DNA from: Branchiostoma floridae
Taxonomy: Eukaryota > Chordata > Leptocardii > Amphioxiformes > Branchiostomatidae
Assembly (NCBI RefSeq): GCF_000003815.2
Contig: NC_049983.1
Location: 10,361,921 to 10,425,920, forward strand
Length of the DNA stretch: 64,000 nt
Direction: 5' to 3'
The position numbers were made by a program, and so were the translations under genes. Positions within the stretch are counted from its first letter, which is position 1, and every line of letters starts with the position of its first letter. This document shows, piece after piece, positions 23,797 to 35,785 of this stretch. A model generated the notes under the pieces. The model worked only from the letters and a program-made list of their open reading frames with translations. It made no database searches and was not told the DNA's origin.

Positions 23797-24475
23797 TTAC
23801 AACATACTAACCCTTCATACTTGTGGCTCTTGCCGTCCTGCCGTTTCCGACAAGAGCACAAGATCATATTCCCTAACCATCTCATCCAATCCTTTCATAC
23901 AACACACCAACCCATCATGCTTGTGGCTCTTGACGTCCTGCCGTTTCCGACAAGAGCACAAGGTCATATCATTTCCTAACCATCCCATCTAATCCCTTCA
24001 TACAACACACTAACCTTTCATGCTTGTGGCTCTTGCCGTCCTGCCGTTTCCGACAAGAGCACAAGATCACATTTCCTAACCATCCCATCCAATTCCTTCA
24101 TACAACACACTAACCTTTTATGCTTGTGGCTCTTGCCGTCCTGCCGTTTCCGACAAGAGCACAAGATCACATTTCCTAACCATCCCATCCAATTCCTTCA
24201 TACAACACACCAACCCTTCATACTTGTGGCCCTTGCCGTCCTGCCGTTTCCGACAAGAGCACAAGATCACATTTCCTAACCATCCCATCCAATCCCTACA
24301 TACAACACACTAACAACATTTCCTAAAGATCCCATCCAATTCCTTCATACAACACACTAACCCTTCATGCTTGTTGCTCTTGCCGTCCTGCCGTTTCCGA
24401 CAAGAGCACAAGATCACATTTCCTAGTCATCTTATCACATCACTTCATACAACACACTAATCCATCAAATCCAAA
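23797..24475 (+). repeat. ~100 bp tandem repeat with a hairpin in each unit
   Basis: Six units (GCCGTCCTGCCGTTTCCGAC starting near 23832, 23932, 24035, 24135, 24235 and 24382), spaced 100, 103, 100, 100 and 147 bp. Each carries TGTGGCTCTTG and CAAGAGCACA, which pair with one bulged G around an 18-20 nt loop. ACACACTAACC and CATCCCATCCAAT complete the unit. The last spacing contains a partial extra unit. Confidence 0.9.
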
Positions 24476-27400
24476 TGGCGCCACCCTTCCCGTCATACAC
24501 CTCAAAACAAAATGGCGGCGCCCATAAATGCAACGAAAAACAGAACAGGTTTTGCTATCGCAAACCTGTAACAACAAGTCTACTTGTTGGAGGCACAGGT
24601 GAAAACGTAATTCGCGTGTGGATGTCATCTATAAAATCAAGTCATTGTGGCTTAAGGCACAAAGAAAAATATTTTAACACTTTTGTTCAGTTTTTTTTTT
24701 TCAAGCATGTTTTGGATTGAATCTGATGAGCAGTATTACATAAGTATAGACAGAACTTTTCAAGAGAGTCACAATGGAAATTTAATTGTGATGGATGGCC
24801 ATCTTTGAATAATGTAGGAATGTTTGATGTACATACACAATGCACACACAATTTGTTGAATGTCGGACGACTCGGACCATTACCAACTCGGCCCAGTCAA
24901 CTCGGCCCATCTGCCGGGACAACTCGGACCATCGCCGGCGGTTTGGGACGTCAAAGCAAGGACGTCCTTGGTCAAAGTCACTAGAAGTTGTCTGACAAAA
25001 AGCCGCCGTCTCTATAAGTCTATTCAAAATCACGTTGATCGCCTTAGCGCCGGCGGTTTGGGACGTCAAAAACGTGGGTTTGGGTAGAAAAATCCGCCAT
25101 TGTTCGTAAGGTAAAAAGCAAATGAGCGGAAACAAACGTTGTGTTCTATTTTGTCCACACTACAAACACTAGTATATGAACAGTTTGTTGAGGGAAATCA
25201 TCTCAGTAAGCAGAACATTTCACAAAGACCAGGTAGATCTATATCTACGTATAAATGTATCTTTAAGCTTAAGTACAACTTGCGCCGGACACAGCCGGCC
25301 GACGTGACGTGACTACGCCCGCCGGCGAGTTCGTCGCTTNNNNNNNNNNNNNNNNNNNNNNNNNNNNNNNNNNNNNNNNNNNNNNNNNNNNNNNNNNNNN
25401 NNNNNNNNNNNNNNNNNNNNNNNNNNNNNNNNNNNNNNNCCTGGTACCAATCTAAAATGAGAAAAATCATCTTTTAAGTGGATCACAAACATGTCAACAT
25501 CTCTGTCCTTTTGAATTCGATCACTGGACTAATGTACCAGAAAGTGTTAAATCAAAGACTGTCTTGACACAAATATTTGTCTATGAACGATTCCCTGCAC
25601 AAGGCACCAAAGAGGCGGGGTCTCGGTCTGCCATGCCCGGCTGGCATCCACATAAGGATGCTACGGCAGGCCATTGATTGACACGTATTTTGCAATGTTG
25701 TTATTACCCCGCCTCGGTCCGGTATGGATGTGTTGTTTCTTGAAATGTTGATGCATTGAACATGTTCTCTGTCAGTACCTATCTTGCAGCATACTTTGGA
25801 TAACCAATCAAAAGTAAAACGTTGGTGGTGAACATTTTGAATTTGGTCCTTCTCACATTTTGTCATCCTTCTATACAAGTATTTACTACAGGAAATATGT
25901 AGTAAGATGGGCACTGGCTGCAACATTGTTACATGATAGCTCAACAAATTTCATGATCACACATTGTCCATCAGATTGGAATAATTTGTCTGCATATATA
26001 AAGTGTGTGTTTGTGTATGATTATACAAATATCTTTATACTCCACAACTTCCTCTGATGCTTTTTGTGTAAAGTTTGCTTAGGACATGCTACAATCTTGT
26101 ACATCATTTAATTGTCCTAGATAATGCTCAAATCCATAAAGACTTTGAAGAACTAGATTTTGGAGATCAGTAGCCTGAGTTAATGTTCCGCCTTGCAGTG
26201 ATCCGTTTCAGTCTATTTCCCCCCACTGGTAATTTGTGGGTTTGTCTGTAGTTTGCCAACCCATTATTTTGTAATGGAATGTTAAATGTGTGTTTGATTT
26301 AAAAGTATTTCTGTGGGATATTTTGCATGTTTGCATGATGATGGCAACTCTGGGGATGAACTGCAGTGATGACAAGTATTTCTAGATATAAATAAATTAA
26401 ATCTTTAAATACCTGAGAAAGAATTAAAGGTAGATTTATTATACTGCATAATTAAGTATCTTGTTGTGAAGTTAACAGAATCCCCATCATCACTGCTGTT
26501 CTTCNNNNNNNNNNNNNNNNNNNNNNNNNNNNNNNNNNNNNNNNNNNNNNNNNNNNNNNNNNNNNNNNNNNNNNNNNNNNNNNNNNNNNNNNNNNNNNNN
26601 NNNNAGTTTGGGGCTAGTCATGTTCGCTGATTTTTTGGGCCTGCTTAATCTATAGTACATGCAGGGTTAAGTGGTAGAAGGTTTGTTCTGTTTTAAATTT
26701 GGTATCGTGTGTTGCATTTTGTCACTGCAAAAATATGATGAAATTGTTTTCCCCCTCTAAGCAACTGCTCATTGATTTTGGGGGTTGTTTGCTGGGTGTT
26801 TACTCTGACTACAACAGCTTTCTGAACTTTTTAAAGTTGCCAGCAGCTTGCCACTCTTATGAATGGGAATGACAAGGACATTTTGAATAGTAAATTTTGC
26901 TGTAAAATTTGGCTTAGGTACTTCAAGAAATTTAGGTTTTAGTTGGATGGATTGAATAAATATATCATACCACCCTGGAGACTAACTGTTGCTGCTGGAT
27001 GGGGGCTACCACTTATCATGTTGTCTATGGAACTACTGTAAAAACTTAATTGGTCAAATTATGCAAATAACCTTCCAGTGTCAAGTGTTATAGCACTCCA
27101 GAAATAAATCTTTAATGAATATCATTGCCACACGAAGGAGATTTAGCAGCTGCATTAGGTCAGTACATTGAAATAGGAAGATATCAGTACTGAATATATT
27201 TATTAACTGCATTGACTGTTACCACCTATAAAGTATAAAAGCAATGGTTCCTGAACAGATTGATCTATACTTTCTAAATTCAGAGTGGTGCAAGTAAAAT
27301 TTGTCTGGTGCAGGTAATTTTCAATGTTACATGCAGGTATGCAGAAAAAAGTATATCAAGCCCTGACGGTGGATAGTAGAATTGGTTTCCTGTCCTTAAC

Positions 27401-28985
27401 CAGGGTTACTTATTTTGTACTGTGTGTGGCTATAGCGCTATTGCGAACTAAGAACTACTACGTACACTCCATTTTCTCCCTTCCGCAAAATTATATCTCC
27501 ACCAACCAAAGTGTATAACACATGTCTGATGTATTTTATTGGTTTGAGAAATGACAGTCATGACCCTGTGAGTGACCTTGGGCCATGGCCATGTTTACAG
27601 ACAGACACCCTGATTTGTATGCATGGGTCAATGTTCCCACTCAAAACAAGGTCTCCCTCCAGTTGGCAGTTTGATTTGTTTGGGGGCTATTCAGGGGGAA
27701 ATGTATGCTGTGTAAAAGTGACCAGGCTTTTATGGTTGGGTTTACGGAAAAGGCTGAGCTGTCTACCTAGGCTGTCTACCTGGGAGATTGGTACAAAAGC
27801 TGTTTGATTTTGTTTTTTGACATTTTGTCGATACTGTTTTCTTTTTGTCACGCAACGATTTGTTCCAGTATGTAGTCTATATTTAGAATAGTCCATGCAA
27901 TCGAAATATTCTTGGCTTTTAGATTTTTTGCTTTTATATGTTCCTTTGGGAGCTGTTAAATGTACAGAATAATCCCAATATAGGAAAAGATCATCAGGAT
28001 GTAGATTATATTAATGGTTGTCAGCTTCTTCTTCTATATAGAAAACGATATATATATATAGTTCCCCATTAACACTCCGCTGCGCGCTATTGTTCAGACC
28101 CGCGGGGCCCATTGTTTCCGCCCTCCGGCGGCGCGTCTTTGATGACCATCATGGCCACGGGGTTTCCCGCCATTTCTGATGAGCCCTGACGTGTCAGCCA
28201 ATCAGATGAGCCCAGCCATGACGTCATGCGCCGAGATCAATGAAACATATTCACTACTTCATGTATCAANNNNNNNNNNNNNNNNNNNNNNNNNNNNNNN
28301 NNNNNNNNNNNNNNNNNNNNNNNNNNNNNNNNNNNNNNNNNNNNNNNNNNNNNNNNNNNNNNNNNNNNNGCCCGCAAGACAGACTTTTTTTCACGATAGT
28401 AGAGGACTGGGTGTGCCAAATAAGTATTTGTTGTTGCTGTTCGCGATCAATTTTTGCTGTTCGTGATGCATGAATTTTGTACTCTGACTGAGGGCTCCGT
28501 GGATGTTCATGGCAATGATGGGAAGCAAGATAATATTCCCGGGGAAATTTATTTTGTTGGTATTGAGGGAATTTTCACCTCACGAGGAATGCACTTTTTT
28601 TACTCAGTTACATGATGACTAGATTTTACAGACTTGAAAATAAAGTTCCATAGCGTTTCTCAAGCTTCTTACAAATAGCTCCAAAGTTTCTTTGCCGAGG
28701 CTAAGTCGACCCAGCGTTCTCCTACACCGTGTGACTAATACTGTTGTTACACACATTTCCATGGCCAACTCTGTTCCCACTTGCCTCCTGCAAAGTATTG
28801 TCACTATTGATATCTGTTTCTTTAGTAAAATATTAGCGCTGTATCTAATGAAAACTAGAAAAGCAACATTTTAAAAAAAAATGCTGGATGTGGGCGAAGG
28901 GAAAAGAAAGCAAAAATCGCAAGAAAAGAAGCAACAAGAAAGGCGACATTTTCGCGAAAATACAGCAAAAAAAAAAAAATGCAAA
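24476..28985. other. No gene recognised, 4.5 kb, three gaps
   Basis: 24880-25075 contains short reiterated phrases (ACTCGGACC or ACTCGGCCC several times, and GCCGGCGGTTTGGGACGTCA twice, at about 24936 and 25049). 25560-25960 has an unsupported minus-strand frame. 26000-28000 is AT-rich with no splice-supported coding. 28070-28220 is a GC-rich patch beside a gap that could be a promoter, though no gene was found next to it. Confidence 0.4.
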
Positions 28986-28989
28986 ATTT

Positions 28990-29065
28990 TATAAATCCAC
29001 GGATTCGATCCCGGAGCGTTGGTTTCCCACGCGTGAATAATACCACTGAGCCAGTGGTACAACAT
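28990..29065 (-). repeat. tRNA-like SINE head or tRNA pseudogene
   Basis: The minus strand has a pol III box A (TGGCTCAGTGG, 29053-29043) and box B (GGATCGAATCC, 29011-29001) separated by 31 bp, the spacing of a true tRNA. The D-arm wording resembles tRNA-Gly. The acceptor ends do not pair, the T stem has mismatches and the anticodon loop lacks U33, so it is not a functional tRNA. Downstream on the same strand the sequence is pyrimidine-rich. Confidence 0.7.
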
Positions 29066-29309
29066 GTTCCAGATGCACGTTTCAAGAAATATAACCGCCG
29101 TTACAAATGTATTGCGTAGCTTGAATACGTCCGTTCACCGATGAATTTGCAAGATTCCAAGGTCCAATTTTCTGAAGATAATGTTTTTGTATGGAAATTT
29201 ATCGATCTCGTTCATTCCGTGGCGGGCAACTTCTTCCTTGAGCGTCTGATCGGTCGAACGCATGGCTGATTTACTGTCGCATGACGTCTCACTGGCTGCT
29301 ATTGTCACA

Positions 29310-29610
29310 CTGCATGCCGAATGCCATTTTGTGTTCTGTGCGTTGATTGGTTCACCTCTCACGTACACCCAGACAGTCCGCGACTAATATTCCAATCAAA
29401 AAGCTGCTAACGCGGAGTATATGTTTACAGCTTCCATTTTTCTGAGTTCTGATTGGCTGTTATCAAACTTGATGCCGATTGTGTTCTGTGCGTTGATAGA
29501 TTCACCTCTGACTCACAACCGAGAAAGTGCGACTCTAAGCCAATCAAAAAGCTTGAAACGTGGAGTACATATTTACAGCTTCCATTTTTCCTGTTTTCCG
29601 GGTGGAATAT
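29310..29610. repeat. 150 bp tandem duplication
   Basis: Two diverged copies begin with TGTGTTCTGTGCGTTGAT at 29330 and 29480. They share TTCACCTCT, CCAATCAAAAAGC and TTTACAGCTTCCATTTTTC. No coding sense. The CCAAT-like boxes may be incidental. Confidence 0.8.
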
Positions 29611-30124
29611 GCAAATATCTGAGGAAAAACTAAATGTGGCTTCGCCCACATAATCATCCTCAAAATCGCTGAAATCCCGACCCCAAATCGACGTTTCCTG
29701 GACGAGTGATGTTGAAACTGATCGTAAACACGCTAGCCTGGCACGATGCAGATTGGGGTAATTAGCACTTCGATATGATTCATGCGTGCGGCAAAGATGG
29801 GAACAATAGGAACTCTCTCCTTTGTTTTTTTTAACCTCCTTGTCTGCAGCAAGTTAAAATATTTTACCATAATATGTATATCTACCATATATATAATATG
29901 CCTTCTCAATAAGGAACAGCCACTAAAATCCACTTGTATAAAGACTGGCGCCGAGATCTTACTCGAATGTAGCGCGCGGGCTGCCTGCCGTCTTCCTCTC
30001 TCTGGCTAGCAAATTTTTTTCTTTNNNNNNNNNNNNNNNNNNNNNNNNNNNNNNNNNNNNNNNNNNNNNNNNNNNNNNNNNNNNNNNNNNNNNNNNNNNN
30101 NNNNNNNNNNNNNNNNNNNNNNNN

Positions 30125-30808
30125 GGTAGGGGGGGTGTTTTCAAAACGCGATTGTAGCTCCAGGTTTAAAGTCCCGCCCGGAAAATCTTGGTAGGTTAGA
30201 AAAGGTCCCTTAATAAGGAACCGAAAGAGAAAACCCGCAAAATGTTGGAATACTTCCTTCTGGAAATTTTCTGGAGAATAGGGCCTCTGTTTAGGCGCAC
30301 CCGCTAGCACTTTTTCTGGAAACTCCCCCTGTCACGGCACCGGTTAGGGGGTGACTTCAGAACGCGATTGTAGCTCAGGCTTTAAGTTCCGGCCTGGTAA
30401 ACTTGGTATGGTTGGAATGGTCTTTTAGTATGGAATCGAAAGATGAAAACCGCAAAATCTTCGGATACTTTCTTCTCGAGATATTCTTGAGTATATGGGC
30501 TCTGTTTAGGCGCAACCGCTAGCACTTTTTCTTGAAACTCCGCCTGTCACGGCACCGGGTAGGGGGTGACTTCAGAACGCGATTGTAGCTCAGGCTTTAA
30601 GTTCCGGGCTGGTAAACTTGGTATGGTTGGAAAGGTCCCTTAGTAAGAAATCGAAAGATGAAAACCGCAAAATGTTCGGATACTTCCTTCTCGAGATATT
30701 CTTAAGTATATGGGCTCTGTTTAGGCGCAACCGCTAGCACTTTTTCTTGAAACTCCGCCTGTCACGGCACCGGGTAGGGGGGTGACTTCAGAACGCGATT
30801 GTAGCTCA
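30125..30808 (+). repeat. Diverged relative of the 215 bp satellite
   Basis: About 3.2 tandem units, with GCGATTGTAGCTC at 30148, 30364, 30579 and 30795 (period 215-216). They are clearly homologous to the satellite at 0.4-12.2 kb but differ by fixed changes (TAGCACTTTTTCTTGAAACT in place of TAGCTCCTTTCTTGAGACC, and GACTTCAGAACGCG in place of GACTTAATGTCGCG). The left edge is a gap. The first unit is the most diverged. Confidence 0.93.
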
Positions 30809-31459
30809 CTTATTAAACTTTAACTTCAAGTCAACCTGGTGACAAATAGTCGCTGTGATGTGCCCGTAAAAACACCGAGAGGTGTCCAACCGCCCCCCCC
30901 CCTTCCCCTTCCCCTTCCCCGACAGTTTACAAGGACAAATTTGTGGCTTCAGATGTCGGCTTCAATTGTTAAGCGTAAGAGGCTATCAGAAAATCTGGTG
31001 CATTTTTTTCAGTTCCGTTTACAAATGTCAAGATATATGATGTTTAGAATGTACCTGAGTGCAGTACAGTAGAAACGTTGCGAAAAACAGTATGAGTGCT
31101 GGACCCAACCACTTGCGTGATGGTCCGCCATCAAACCATTTCCTCCAGTCGTTCGCCATGTTCACCTGTACATGTTGGGAGAGAAAGGGATATAACCTCT
31201 AAACTATAAGTTACACTGTTACACTGTAGGCACTTAGTTCGAACGCGCGTTCTACGTGGCATAGAATAAGCGCCTTTGAATGCCCGACCTAGGTAAGTTA
31301 TCTCGATCGTTTGAAGACTTTATAGAATTTTTTTGGTTGTCCAAATGTAATGCAACACCTAGACGGAATGTTGTAGAGTATGTCTATAATTTCGGATTTT
31401 TTCGCAAGTGTTTTTTTTTTCTTTCGAAAACCGCCCGGAGCACTAAATGATCGACACAA

Positions 31460-31955
31460 TGATATCACATTATTTCATCAATGAACAATCTTTGTGCTCT
31501 TAATAGTGAAATACATTGTAATGTGATAGAGGAGTGTTTTATATCGCATAGAGCGGTTTCCTCACATTTTTTGCCAAACCTTTTTTATTCGCTCGCTCGC
31601 ATGACTTTTGGAGTTCCCAGAGGATGCCATCTATATAATCACATCAACATGGCCATACTAGAGGTGCTATCACATTTTTTCACTAATAGGCACAATCTTT
31701 GTACGCTTACTAGTGAAATAATGTGATAAAGGGGTGCTATTACACCTTTTCACTAATAAACACAATCTTTGTACAATAAAAGATAATGTCTATTTAGAAT
31801 GCGATAGCACCCCTCTATCACATTTTTTCACTGGTAAGAGTACAAAGATGGTCTATATTAGTGAAATAATGTTAAAGTACCCCTCTATCACATTATTTCA
31901 CTCGTAATAGGATTCTAAGATGGTGTCTATTAGTGATAGAAAGTGCTTGGACATT
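31460..31955. repeat. Cluster of TATCACATTATTTCAC fold-back units
   Basis: Several ~65-80 bp units in alternating orientation. Each opens with a variant of TATCACATTATTTCACTA, has a core with CACAATCTTTGTAC, and closes with TAGTGAAATAATGTGATA, so single units can fold into hairpins. A further copy lies near 37985-38025 in the matching part of the NXPE duplication. These look like a small fold-back MITE family. Confidence 0.7.
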
Positions 31956-32504
31956 AGAAATTCTACTCAAGACTGTACATATAGTCTCATCCTGCATTGC
32001 ATAGTCTGTTAAATGCTATTATGTACTACCCAGTGCCTTTTGTAGAGTAGAGGCTACGGCATAGCTGTACTACGGCGTCTATGACTTACCTGGTCAATCG
32101 AAACCTCACACTGACAGCTAGGTACATGTACCCCCCCCCCCTCTCAAAATTTACTGAATCAAGAACAAGATTTTAGTAAGTTTCCAACGTACCACCATTT
32201 TGAAAACCAGACAAAATCCCCGGGGATGTTTATTTTGTCGTTTTATGTACAACTAGGCAGCAACATCAGTACATCTTTCTAAAATGAGTAATAATCTTTA
32301 TGTAACCCTTTTCACAGCAAACACTTTTCACAGCAACAGAAGACAGCTCCATTCACTCACCTAGAATCTGTTCTGAAATATGTTTCCACCGGTGAGACAA
32401 AATTGGTGACAACAATAGAGTTCTTCAAGCCTGCAGTGCCAACCCGTGTTACACCAAAGACGTCGTCCTTTCTATAAAACGTCATTGGTTACTGTTTATA
32501 ACGC

Positions 32505-32700
32505 TGTTTTACGACGTAGCTGGGTTGGACCGTACTTCAGGCAACTACGCCGTGCCCTGTCAAACTGAGTTGGTTGAAGCACATCGTAGTTGAGTTTTGA
32601 TCGGTAGCTGCCAGGGTACGGTTTTCTCACTCCGGTCAAAACTCAACTATGACGTATATGGTTTTCTACTAAAGTCAAAACTTGTCTAACCAGTTAACCT
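32505..32700. repeat. Palindromic ACGTCGTAGTTG-type element
   Basis: Built of inverted and direct copies of CGTAGTTG, CAACTACG, TACTTCAG and GAGTTTTGA words. Relatives lie at 38140-38310, about 39400-39540 and 40420-40600, some with the extra phrase GTATGGGAGCCAG. The equivalent site in the duplicated block at 40060 lacks it, so this copy inserted after the NXPE duplication. Confidence 0.6.
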
Positions 32701-32799
32701 CAGTCTCTTCACGTGACTTGAGGCAACATTGTCAAAGGTCATCCGCTGACATGAGAAAAGTAGATGTTTAATGTGCAAATCAGGATCAAACCTGCATAA

Positions 32800-35020
32800 T
32801 GAAGTTATATAAACGCGCGATATACGTCACCCCTTTCCGGTACATTGTCACGTCAATGTCCGTTTGCCCCTTTCCTTTTCAATATATAGTGTTTTTTTAA
32901 ACAGAGGAAATGCGTCCAAATATCTTGACTGGCCGAACATGCAGGGGGACATCGACAGAGTGACACAAGACGTTACATAGACAATATTGCACAGTTGAGT
33001 TCACTATTATCATAAAATCGTTCTATTGCAAAATCATTTCAATTATGTAAGGAAGTCACAGCATTCAGTCTTATCTTTCCATTATTTATCTGAATCTTGA
33101 AGAGGGAGAGCATTCCGTTATATAAATTACATTTCACAGGAGGAGCTAAAAGGTACAGTACTTAGCCTGTCTGCCTCCCAGTTCGGAGCGTTCCATAGCG
33201 TAGGACGACAAAATGTCCCTGAAGAGATCCTTTGGTGGTTTTGCCCTAACTGTCCTGAAAAGCGTCCTGAGTCTATTCTTGTTGTCTGGGGTGATAAGTC
33301 CCCTTGACCCTACCTAAAAAAAGGTGACAAATACCTGCACTTCTTAGTCTGACACGAGGGAGGCAAGTAATGCAACTAATGTGTCATATAAGACATGTTT
33401 CTGTTTCTGTTAACATTGTGAGATATGTGTATGATACTTATATTATCCATATAGTGTGTTTTCACAAAAAGTCAACTGAGGGTGTTTTGAACAGACAGCT
33501 CACATGGATTGTGCTTTTGTCCGATTATTTGTATATTAGGAGGAATCTTTTCCCAGCTCTGCCTAACACTACTAGATGCAGTGTACAGAGGGTCTATTTT
33601 ACTGAATAAAAGGAGTTGACTTGAACGCTTTAGTACCTCATGTGTTGAAGTGACTTTTGTTTAAATATCAAACACTACTTGAAATAGTTCTTTTAACTGT
33701 AATAGTTGGTGTAGCCTGGGTGCCATCCGAGTTAGTTAACCAGGCTTCCCAGACTCTAGTATTTTTCGGCTAGTAAACAATCTTGGGTGGAACCTTGGCT
33801 TAAATTTGGACTAGAAGTGAAAAAAAAAACAGGTTTTTGACATGCGAAAACGTGAGAACAAGACTTGGGAGACCTCATATCCCGATGGAATAGTCTGATT
33901 ATGTAAAGGACTTCCACATTTGCATTATCTATGCTTAGTTATGTACACCTGTAAATAACCTACGCTGGTCATTGTCCAAGCATTTACCACATCGATGAAT
34001 TATGGCACTTTTGCATTAATTATGTTTAATTAATTATGTTACATACATGTAATTGTTCTACCTGCCACAAACTACATATATTGCATGTATTGAGTTCTAT
34101 TAAGGAAGCAGTGCAAATACAGATTTTCCTCAGTAAATATGCAAATCAAGTGTAAGTTTGCATAATTTACACCTCATGATGTGCATCTCTGTCTAAGCTA
34201 CCTATAGATACCAGATACCGTGTAAATTGCTCACGACAAAATTTCAGACACATAAACACACCCAAAACTATATCTCCATTTTTCATGGAGGTAAAAAGGT
34301 TTGTAAGTAACAAAGGAGCAGAAATCTACAATTCTGTGTAAAAGTAGTTAAAACACTCATAACACCATCAAGGATAAATCCACCAAACAGTAGAGAAAAG
34401 TTAAATTTGTTTCAGATGCCAATTCCACACTGAACGTATATGTGCAACACTAGACGTAAACCAATACGGGCATATAGCGAAACAAAGCTGCAATGCAAAT
34501 GGCAAGAAAACTTTGACATTATTAGTATGTAAAAAGCGCCACCTGACGGTTGTAAGACGAACGGAAAGCCTGCTGGGACTCAACGTAAGATAACCTTACG
34601 CAGCTGAAATGAACATCGAAGTAGATAATTAACAAAATCAAGTAAACTCGAGGACACATGCTCTGCGCATGTCATACACCACATCGCTATGTACAACTCT
34701 CATCCTGCAAGCGATCGTGTACCCTGGGGGCCAGCCGGGATCGGGCAGCTAGGACAGTTTATTCGGTGTCCCAAGACAGTCGGGCCGGCCGATCTCCGTT
34801 TAGCGCCCGGGGAGTTTGAGCCCGATAAGGTCCAGCTGCAAAGGATAGCGATATGAAGGATGGTTTGCTGGCTAGATGGCTGATTGGTTACGTTGGTTGT
34901 GTGGTTGGCTGTTTGGACACCATTTCAAAAAGCTCCGAAAACGTACTTCTAAATAGTGTTTAAGATCTTTCTTTTCGTGTTTTTTTTTTTGCAATATTGA
35001 TAAGCGTTCTTTTGAAGTCC
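32800..35020. other. No gene recognised, 2.2 kb between NXPE module and gene
   Basis: AT-rich with many GCAAAT/ATTATGCAAAT words at 33900-34200. A 34-codon plus-strand frame at 33213-33317 (MSLKRSFGGF start) has a signal-peptide look but no donor or partner exon. Otherwise nothing. Confidence 0.4.
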
Positions 35021-35024
35021 GGGT

Positions 35025-35785
35025 TCACAAAGGACATATAAAAGAACAAAGGAACTCTAGTTCTTGTACAATTATGTCAGGCGCTGGGTGAATGTTGTCC
35101 CTGTGCCAGGTCTGTGCATTGGTCATTTCCCAAACATCTACAAGAACAACGTTCATCCCGCGGAACATTTCTCTCATTATCAAGTCCAGCTTGTGTGCCA
35201 ACCAATCCCCAGATTTCAGCTCATTGCCCCTGCCCGTGTTTGCCGACTTGATGACCACCAGAGTTTCGGGACTCCTGTGTAGTAAACGTTCTATGGCAGC
35301 ACGGACGGCTTCCATTCTTTTCCTGTAGACCTCCACAGGGTACGAGGTGAAATGTGCCCACATGGTGATACCAACCACATCGTTCGGTCCTCCCTCAATT
35401 TCATCGATGGTGTTAGCGACGTACCTGAGGAGAAATGTCCGAGTAAAAGGACAATTACGTGGCGGTCCGTGTGAACGATAGTTTAACGTTATGTTATTAA
35501 CAGGATCTCGGGCGAGCAATGGCCCAGTTTTGTGTATCGCCCAAGGAATATGTGTTTTTCCCATTTTCAATATTCTGACGAAATGTTCCCACCACTGCCG
35601 TATGGTAGAGTCGCCCATGAAATGCAGAGTTTTCCCCTTCAGACACTGCTGCCAGCCGGCCTGGCTGGAGAAATGTCTGTTCTTACAGACGAGAGAGTTC
35701 CACACGCCGTTCAGATAGAACCCAGATATCTGTGGAGTGGTCAGTCCCCGGACACACCGTGTGCGATTGGCCAAAGGATCTTGCC
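35025..35785 (-). CDS. NXPE exon 4: PC-esterase domain
   Basis: The acceptor is GATCACAG, phase 1, after which the exon reads GQDPLANRTRCVRGL. The domain runs from the GFYLNGVWNSLVC block through the GDS nucleophile and WAHFTSYPVEVY to DNIH, then stops at 35025 (end SFICPL). All catalytic-motif residues expected of the family are present. The open frame extends upstream to 35855, but that part is intron. Confidence 0.92.

Larger units (their letters stand above)
30809..32800 (-). pseudogene. Duplicated NXPE 5' module (orphan first exons)
   Basis: This block is homologous to the 5' part of the complete NXPE gene (37515-40200). It contains a conserved 5' UTR exon ending at a CTAG|GTGAGT donor (32361) and an intact first coding exon (31159-31055). 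That exon encodes 35 residues beginning MANDWRKWFDGGPSRKWL, followed by a hydrophobic signal-anchor, and ends with a CAG|GTACATTC donor in phase 0, exactly as in the full gene. No neurexophilin-like or esterase exon follows leftwards before the satellite and the gap at 30025-30124. Either the copy is a 5' fragment or its remainder lies in unassembled sequence. The intact reading frame argues against great age or for retained function. Confidence 0.75.

Noticed and set aside
25552-25947. 131-codon minus-strand frame
   Set aside because: No family resemblance, AT-rich irregular composition, no splice context.
28070-28220. GC-rich patch as a CpG-island promoter
   Set aside because: No gene start could be linked to it and a gap follows immediately, so it is only noted.
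33213-33317. 34-codon plus-strand frame with signal-peptide character
   Set aside because: Short, no clear donor, no downstream exon on the plus strand.
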